A stretch of DNA of 11,638 nt from Ochromonadaceae sp. CCMP2298 (lineage: Eukaryota; Sar; Synurophyceae; Ochromonadales; Ochromonadaceae), in the NCBI GenBank assembly GCA_026770595.1, contig MU634526.1:1-11638 (forward strand), written 5' to 3'. A model generated the notes under the pieces. That model did not search any database and was not told where the DNA came from. It saw only the letters and a list, made by a program, of their open reading frames with translations. Positions 7,199-11,638 of this stretch are shown in pieces. Positions within the stretch are counted from its first letter, which is position 1. Every line of letters begins with the position of its first letter. The position numbers were made by a program, and so were the translations under genes.

Positions 7199-8179
7199 TT
7201 AGGCCTTGCCCGTGCTGGTGGGGGTGCTGCTCGTGCTGGCATTGTCTGCCGCCACAGCTGCGGCCTCCGCGGCGATGGAGATAGGGAGGGCGAGCACCAT
7301 TCCGGAGGAGGAGGAGGAGGAGGCACCCGGGGTGCCGGGGGCATCGCCTTCGCCGTCACCGTCGGTGGGCTCGCCGGGTCCAGCCGCAGCCACGAGGACC
7401 TTTCCCTCGATGAAGAGCTGCACGTAGCGCTTCACGGAGCGCTCGGACATGTCGTTCGTGCCGTCCCCGGGCGAGCCGATCTCGCGCCCGCGCTTGGCCT
7501 GCGTTCGGCGGTAGCAGACGCGGATCTGCGAGGAGAGCGCCTCGGCGTCCTCGGTGCCGTTGAATTCGCAGAAGGTCTTGACGAACTTCACGCTGTCGTT
7601 GTCCAGCATGCGCGGGCGGCCGTTGGAGTCGTGCAGCACCTCGCCCTGGCGCACGTGGCGCACCCACTCGCAGATAGTCTTGCGGTTCAGGGCGGGGAAG
7701 CGGCGCGCGAGCTTGGCGGCCGAGTTGCCTTGCTCGACGATCTGGTTCACGAACCAGCCCTTCTGCTCGCCCGTCAAACGGTTAACGTCCGTCACGCTCC
7801 CGTCCTCGCCCCAGGGGAAGGGCGTCTGCAGGCAGTCGGCGCGCGCGCGGTCTCCGGAATTTTTGCGCGGCACGTATCCCTCCCCGCGGGGTCTGCCGGG
7901 CCCATCGTGCAGCTCGCGGCCCTTCTTCACCTGGCTGGCCCAGTCGTAGATGGTCTTGCGCTTCAGCGTGGGAAAACGCTTCGCCAGCTTGGCCGCGGAA
8001 TTTCCGTGATCCAAGAGCTGCTTGGCGAACCAGGTCTTCTGCTCGCCGGTGAGCGAGCCCACGTCCGTGATCATGGTGTCATCGCCCCACGGGTACGCGG
8101 CCTCCGCGATGACGATCGCTGGGGCCGCGATTTCCCGCACCGCCGCCATCTGGGGATCTTCCTGCGAGAGAGAGAACAT
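7199..8179 (-). CDS. Tandem helix-turn-helix protein, transposase/homeodomain-like DNA-binding modules, 326 aa
   Basis: I do not know a named family for the whole protein. Residues 30-98 and 122-190 are two 69-residue modules that align without gaps at 42 of 69 identities. Each starts PWG, has LTGEQK.WF, a helix pair around GNSAAKLA.RFP.L.RKTI..W and ends GRPR. The GNSAAKLA/RKTI..W part looks like the helix-turn-helix that opens many transposases, and the GRPR end is like the AT-hook-type linker of Tc1/IS630-type transposases. Residues 191-262 (FVKTFCEFNG..., SERSVKRYVQLF) look helical and could be a third DNA-contact unit. No DDE catalytic domain follows. The tail (263-326) is low-complexity Gly/Asp/Ser/Ala, including six Ser encoded by a (TCC)n run. 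Single exon, first Met at 8179. Divergent from the Ras gene. Best guess: a DNA-binding regulator or domesticated transposase-derived protein. The coding call is firm; the function is not. Confidence 0.8.
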   Translation of the reverse strand: MFSLSQEDPQMAAVREIAAPAIVIAEAAYPWGDDTMITDVGSLTGEQKTWFAKQLLDHGNSAAKLAKRFPTLKRKTIYDWASQVKKGRELHDGPGRPRGEGYVPRKNSGDRARADCLQTPFPWGEDGSVTDVNRLTGEQKGWFVNQIVEQGNSAAKLARRFPALNRKTICEWVRHVRQGEVLHDSNGRPRMLDNDSVKFVKTFCEFNGTEDAEALSSQIRVCYRRTQAKRGREIGSPGDGTNDMSERSVKRYVQLFIEGKVLVAAAGPGEPTDGDGEGDAPGTPGASSSSSSGMVLALPISIAAEAAAVAADNASTSSTPTSTGKA

Positions 8180-8652
8180 GATTGACTCCGTTTTACAGAA
8201 GAGAGTTTGAAAATTGCCAGGAGGTCAAATAGAAATGGGAGACGTTGGACACAATGGCCGCACCGAACGGAATTAAAGCAGCGGTGGCCTTCCTTCGATG
8301 CCGCAAAACGCAAAACGACTGGACGCCAGAATGTTTTTTTTGTGTGGCGCTGAGTGAAAAAAGCGCCTAAATAGTGCACAGTGGATGACAGAAGGCTGGG
8401 CAAAGAAATCCATCCAGGTCCCTTGGGAAAGGATGCTGGGAATGGATGGATCTTTCCCAGCGAAGACGTTTTGCCCCTCCATCGATCGCTTCGATCGATC
8501 TTGGGGGGCGCTTGGTGGGATGTTGCCTCTGGCTCTGCTGTCACTCTCCAACCTTTGGATTCTCGGACCCCTTGGACTCCTCGGCAGAAGGCTCAGCATT
8601 TAATCCCGCGCGTTGGACCCGAATCCCGCGCATTTAAACCACAGATTCGCAG
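8180..8652. promoter_or_regulatory. Divergent promoter region between the HTH and Ras-like genes
   Basis: 473 bp between divergent start codons. Near the Ras start is a duplicated AATCCCGCGC box (listed separately). Two short hairpins lie upstream of it: GCTGGGAA/TTCCCAGC at 8435-8442 and 8454-8461, and ATCGATCG/CGATCGAT at 8481-8488 and 8492-8499 with a 3-base loop. The left part is richer in A and T. No frame here is convincing as a gene. Confidence 0.45.
8602..8631 (+). promoter_or_regulatory. Direct repeat AATCCCGCGC x2 upstream of the Ras-like gene
   Basis: Exact copies at 8602-8611 and 8622-8631, 20 bp apart (about two helical turns), each next to an ATTTAA word. The second ends 21 bp before the Ras ATG. 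The CCCGCG core is E2F-like. This could be a promoter or initiator element, or lie in the 5' UTR. The function is inferred only from position and repetition. Confidence 0.4.
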
Positions 8653-9649
8653 ATGTCGATCAAGATCATCGTGATGGGCGTGGGCGGAGTGGGCAAGTCC
8701 GCCATCACAAACCGCTTCGTGATCGGCCGCTGGGTGGAGAAGTACGACCCCACGATCGAGGAGTCCTACCAAGCTACGGTGGATATCGCGGGCAAGGCAC
8801 TGCAGGTGGAGATCCTGGACACAGCGGGACAGGACGCCTACACGCCCCTGCGGGAGACCTTCATGCACACGGGAGACGGCTTCATGCTCGTGTACAGCAT
8901 AGTGGACGACCAGACGCTCGAGGAGCTTAGGGAGATCCGCGAGCAGATCCTGCGCGTGCACCCGGACCGCAAGGTGCCCATGATCGTGGTGGGCAACAAG
9001 GCCGACGTGAAGAAGCGCGTGCTCTCCAAGGCCGAGGGAAAGACCCTCGCGGACGACTTCGGGGCAGACTTTATCGAGGTCTCGGCCAAGGACAATACGC
9101 ACATTAAGGACGCGTTCTCCACTCTGTGCCAGCGCATCCTGGCCAAGAACCCTCAGGCGGGGGCGGAGGGAGATCTGGCAGCGGGTGTGTTTGGGGGAGG
9201 CACGGCAGACCCGTGAGTGGCCCCTACGACCCTATTACCCTATGACCCTATGCTTATGCTACCTTCCTATGCTACACACTTACAACCCTACCAACCTACA
9301 ACCCTGCAACCCTGCAACCCTCCCACACCTGCTACCCTCCTACACCCCTACCCTCTGACCCTCCTACCCTGCTCTACTACACTGCTGTCCACCCCTACAA
9401 CCTCTATCACGCCTGCCACTTTCACCTACTAACCTTTTCTAAACGCAACCCTTTCCCTGTCCCCGTCCTGTGATGCTTGCCATTCCAACTACCACCCCCA
9501 CTACCCCCACCCAACCCCACAGCGCCGACGTGGTTGTGGACGAAACACCTGGGCGCAAGAAAGGCGACCGGAAGAAGAAGGAGAAAGGGGAGGAGAAGGG
9601 TGGAGACAAGGAGGATAAGAAGAAGAAGGGGAAGTGCGTGCTGCTCTAA
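8653..9649 (+). CDS. Ras-like small GTPase with long charged tail and CAAX box, 2 exons, 228 aa
   Basis: Plasma-membrane signalling GTPase of the Ras subfamily. Exons are 8653-9212 and 9523-9649. Motifs: P-loop GVGGVGKS (9-16), effector loop YDPTIEESY (31-39), DTAGQ (56-60) with catalytic Gln60, GNKAD (114-118) and VSAK (143-146). Numbering runs one behind human Ras, so Gly11 and Gln60 (Ras Gly12 and Gln61) are wild type. The G domain ends near residue 165. The second exon encodes only the last 41 residues plus stop: a Lys/Glu/Asp-rich tail ending KKKKGKCVLL. CVLL is a CAAX box whose final Leu predicts geranylgeranylation, with the polybasic stretch as a second membrane signal. The tail is longer and more mixed in charge than in most Ras proteins. 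ATG 8653 matches the usual Ras start (M-x-x-K-I/L-V). Effector-loop sequence fits both Ras and Rap; Gln60 argues for Ras. Confidence 0.95.
9213..9522 (+). other. Intron of the Ras-like gene (310 bp), pyrimidine-repeat-rich
   Basis: Donor GTGAGT after ACC-C and acceptor CCACAG ending at 9522; phase 2 within a Pro codon. An ACTAAC branch motif is at 9428-9433. Between 9222 and 9420 the sense strand is a degenerate array of CCCTA, CCCTAT, ACAACCCT and CCTACC words with almost no G. The intron separates the G domain from the membrane-targeting tail. Confidence 0.93.
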
Positions 9650-10487
9650 CCGACCAAGGGTACTTATTGTATAATACACTCAGGACAGGCACCAGACCCA
9701 GTCATCAGGCATCGGGGGTGCCCTGTTATAAGTTGATAGTTGTTAACTAGCTGATAGTAGGTAGCTGACAGCTGACAGCGCCTAGGCATAGACAGAGTTG
9801 GGAGATGCCAAGATTTTATAAATTTTGACCGAGTGCTGCAACTTTTCTTGGTGGACAGTATCTGGACTTGGAGTTGACGAGCTCGACGTGGGTTCCTACA
9901 GTACTATAATTCAGTAAACCTGCTGTTACTAATGCGTGCGCTATGGGGTACCAATTGACAGGAACTTGGGATTCAGAAACAACCCCATACCCTTGACCGA
10001 ATGCAAAAAATTTGTCCTCATTCGTACACAATTACACTTCGAGAGTACTTGTACTAGAGATGAGGGACATGGAGGGGGACCCTTTCACAGGAAACCTGGG
10101 AATAAGAAAACCAAAGCACAAGACAACAAAGTGTCTAGACCGTATATGTTGCTGTGCCATCGCTCTCAAGCTTGAGGAGAAAGGATAGTGCACAGGTAGA
10201 GAATCCACCTTATACATGCGTACTAGGTGAATTATTTTTCAAATTGTCTAATAGCATGAAGATCGAAAGCACGAGATTGTGACAAGATTTGCCGCATCCA
10301 AAAGTACTCTTTATGTTAATGTAATATAAAGTCGAATGTTATAAAAACCTAGCTACTTTGCCCAGCCTAGGTCTGCTCTGCTGCCCAGTGTGGCATTACA
10401 GTACGTACTCAACACCAGGGACCCCCTTGGAGGCCAGCTCCGCTTCCCGCAGCAGTGGTCTGGGCGCGGGCTACCGGTTGAACTGGT
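9650..10487. other. Gene-free region downstream of the Ras-like gene
   Basis: About 840 bp, AT-richer than the coding DNA. The Ras 3' UTR must start here. Small repeats occur (TAGCTGATAG/GTAGCTGACAGCTGACAG near 9748-9778). Short frames exist, the longest about 80 codons, but none has recognisable motifs or coding-like composition. No tRNA-like boxes seen. A GTACGTAC palindrome is at 10401-10408. Confidence 0.5.
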
Positions 10488-10710
10488 TATGCTACATGCT
10501 GTATGCTGTGTGCTGGGTGCTGTATGCTGTATGCTATATGCTGTATGCTGTATGTTATATGCTGTATGTTATATGCTGTATGCTACATGCTACATATGTT
10601 AAGCTGTACGCTGTATGCTGTATGTTACCTGCTACCTGCTACCTGTTACCTGTTACCTGCTACATGCTACATGCTACATATGTTGTATGCTATATGCTGT
10701 ATGCTATATG
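10488..10710. repeat. Degenerate 7-bp-unit minisatellite (TGCTGTA-type)
   Basis: About 31 tandem copies of a heptamer TGCTGTA with variants TGCTATA, TGCTACA, TGTTATA, TGCTACC and TGTTACC. Variants are clustered: a block of -TACC units sits in the middle (about 10624-10660), flanked by -GTA/-ATA units. A longer segment ending CTACATGCTACATATGTT occurs twice, about 80 bp apart, showing a higher-order duplication. Because the unit is 7 bp, forward frames through it read a repeating 7-residue peptide (LYAVCYM-like) that I regard as artefact. The array touches the stop codon of the next gene. Confidence 0.92.
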
Positions 10711-11588
10711 GGTGCTCCCTCTGGCGCAGTGGGCGTGCGCATGAATGGCTGCCCAGAGGCCACCGCCCGCTGCAGCGCGTACAGGTGAGACACCCACTCA
10801 GACACAACCTGCGCCCGCTCCTGCGCCGGCACCTGCCCCAGCCCCAGCCCCGACCCCGACCCCAGCATAGTGTGCACCCCCCCCAGCATAGGTGCCAGCT
10901 CCACCTCCACGTGGTACCGCACCTGCCCCACCACCCATGACGAGTGCTCCCCTGTACCCGCTGTCATACTCAGATAGGCGTTCACCAGCACAGACTGGGC
11001 AGTCATCAGCGCCAATCTATCCCGCACAAGCCCCTCCGCCATGTAGCTGGGACTAGACGCGTTGAAGGCGCCGAAGTCAGGAGAATCTAGAGGGGGGGAG
11101 TTCTCATCACAGTCAGGAAGATCCTGACTACTGGTGTTGGCCCATACGCTGAAGGGCTGGCCGAATAGTTTGTGTGAGAAGCGACGCAGTACGTACAGTA
11201 GCCCCGGTAGGGCGGGGTCCCGAGCTCCCTGCGTGGCGAGGCGTTCCATCCTTTGGGCGTTGAATGCGACCTGCACTACTAGTGATGCTCCAATCTCCAT
11301 GGCACAGACTTGGTCGAAGGAGTGCGTGCCGGTGCGGGAGGGCATGAGGTCTGAGGCACCGCCTACGTCTGTAGGTGTGGGTAGGGTGTGTGTGTGTGGG
11401 TTGGTGTGTGTGGGTGTGGTGTACGATTATGTATGCCTAGTATGTCAGATAATATATCAAATTATGTATATAATGTACGTACTATAATCACACTACGTAC
11501 CTGCTAGGTATCCGAAGGCGGTGGGCAGCAGGGAGCGCAGCAGGGGACCGGGAATAGTCAGGAATCTGGGACGCAGAGCCAGCAGCAG
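10704..11588 (-). CDS. Unrecognised protein, C-terminal part (at least 250 residues seen), gene continues past the window edge
   Basis: I do not recognise the family. On the minus strand two exons are supported. The upstream exon is 11588-11501 (reads LLLALRPRF...LPTAFGYLA, hydrophobic). The last is 11368-10704, 220 codons plus stop. The exon junction restores a GAC codon (FGYLA-D-VGGASDL). Landmarks in the last exon: RTGTHSFDQVCAMEIGASL, then AFNAQRMERLA, LLYVLRRFSHKLFGQPF, an acidic Ser/Pro-rich linker (SSQDLPDCDENSPPLDSPD), a helix around AEGLVRDRLALMTAQSVLVNAYL, and HVEVELAPMLGG, followed by a Gly/Ser/Leu run and VVSEWVSHLYALQRAV. It looks largely alpha-helical with a disordered insert. 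The frame is long and the composition coding-like, which is why I call it real. The stop codon TAG at 10706-10704 falls inside the minisatellite, so the true C-terminus may have been changed by repeat growth. The acceptor at 11589-11590 is plausible but the frame stays open beyond it. Confidence 0.7.
10836..10863 (-). promoter_or_regulatory. Coding-strand G-quadruplex-type repeat in the last gene
   Basis: Five runs of four G on the minus (sense) strand, each separated by exactly two bases (TC, TC, CT, CT). In frame it encodes alternating Gly with Ser or Leu. It is a tandem 6-bp repeat inside a coding exon and a very strong predicted quadruplex. Confidence 0.5.
11369..11500 (-). other. Intron of the unrecognised gene (132 bp)
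   Basis: On the minus strand the donor is GTACGTAG at 11500 and the acceptor CTACAG ends at 11369. The acceptor side is a CA/CCCACA-rich tract, seen as a GT-rich run at about 11374-11421 on the + strand. A CTGAC branch candidate is at about 11448-11444. A second AG 18 bases further downstream (11351-11352) would also keep the frame. Confidence 0.75.
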
Positions 11589-11638
11589 CTGAGTGTGTGC
11601 GTGTGAAGAGGGGGGTGGAGGGTAGGGAGGGGGTATGG

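Noticed and set aside
7631-8185. 184-codon open frame on the + strand
   Set aside because: Lies entirely opposite the HTH gene. Its Leu/Ala/Arg/His composition is typical of the antisense of GC-rich coding DNA, whereas the minus frame shows a clear internal protein duplication.
9936-10175. 79-codon frame on the + strand in the AT-richer intergenic region
   Set aside because: No recognisable motif, no conserved-looking composition and no splice context; length is within chance expectation.
10488-10710. CRISPR-like array
   Set aside because: The units are 7 bp, contiguous and degenerate with no unique spacers, in a eukaryotic gene context: a minisatellite.
10358-10940. Cys/Leu/Tyr-rich frames on the + strand (repeating LYAVCYM-like peptide)
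   Set aside because: Produced by the 7-bp minisatellite, which stays open in more than one forward frame. This is expected from a 7-mer lacking stops and is not evidence of a protein.
1-11638. tRNA, rRNA or snRNA genes
   Set aside because: GGTTCGA-type B-box words were looked for. The only close match (GGGTTCGAGATC near 524) lies in the HDAC coding exon without an A-box partner or cloverleaf.
1-11638. A co-functional gene cluster or defence/biosynthetic system
   Set aside because: The genes are ordinary housekeeping or signalling types in mixed orientation, without shared pathway logic beyond the ASL/RidA pair.

Overview
This is a piece of nuclear DNA from a eukaryote, very probably a unicellular one. 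Five GT-AG introns interrupt conserved genes and a sixth lies in an unrecognised gene. Four of the six carry a clear CTAAC- or CTGAC-type branch point. The gene content includes a Rab GTPase, a Ras GTPase with a CAAX box, a histone-deacetylase-type hydrolase, a eukaryotic-type argininosuccinate lyase and a RidA protein with a presequence-like leader. Genes are close together (about 280 to 1050 bp apart), introns are short (114-310 bp), coding DNA is GC-rich and several intergenic stretches are AT-richer. I cannot assign the lineage from this alone. Compact, intron-bearing protists such as algae or free-living flagellates would fit.

Layout, left to right. (1) 194-1633 (+): HDAC-superfamily deacetylase, two exons. 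(2) 1913-3304 (-): argininosuccinate lyase, one exon, convergent with gene 1. (3) 3787-4706 (+): RidA-family protein, three exons, divergent from ASL across a 482-bp shared promoter region. (4) 4707-5621: a 915-bp gene-free stretch with a G-rich and a purine-rich part. (5) 5622-6415 (-): Rab5/22-like GTPase, two exons. (6) 6416-7198: gene-free, but holding a perfect 34-bp inverted repeat around an 87-bp spacer. (7) 7199-8179 (-): a protein with two tandem 69-residue helix-turn-helix-like modules and no transposase catalytic domain. (8) 8653-9649 (+): Ras-like GTPase, two exons, divergent from gene 7. (9) 9650-10703: gene-free, ending in a degenerate 7-bp-unit minisatellite. (10) 10704-11588 and beyond (-): the last part of a gene I do not recognise, cut by the window edge.

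The genes do not form an obvious pathway or cassette. ASL (arginine synthesis) and RidA (removal of reactive enamine/imine metabolites) share a promoter region and are both amino-acid metabolism, but this may be coincidence. The two small GTPases are independent signalling and trafficking genes. I find no defence system, CRISPR array, virus or complete mobile element.

The most unusual items are the tandem HTH protein, the 34-bp inverted repeat, the minisatellite that supplies the stop codon of the last gene, a cluster of four TGACGT boxes inside the Rab intron, several strong G-quadruplex-type runs on sense strands, and an apparent excess of the palindrome GTACGTAC.
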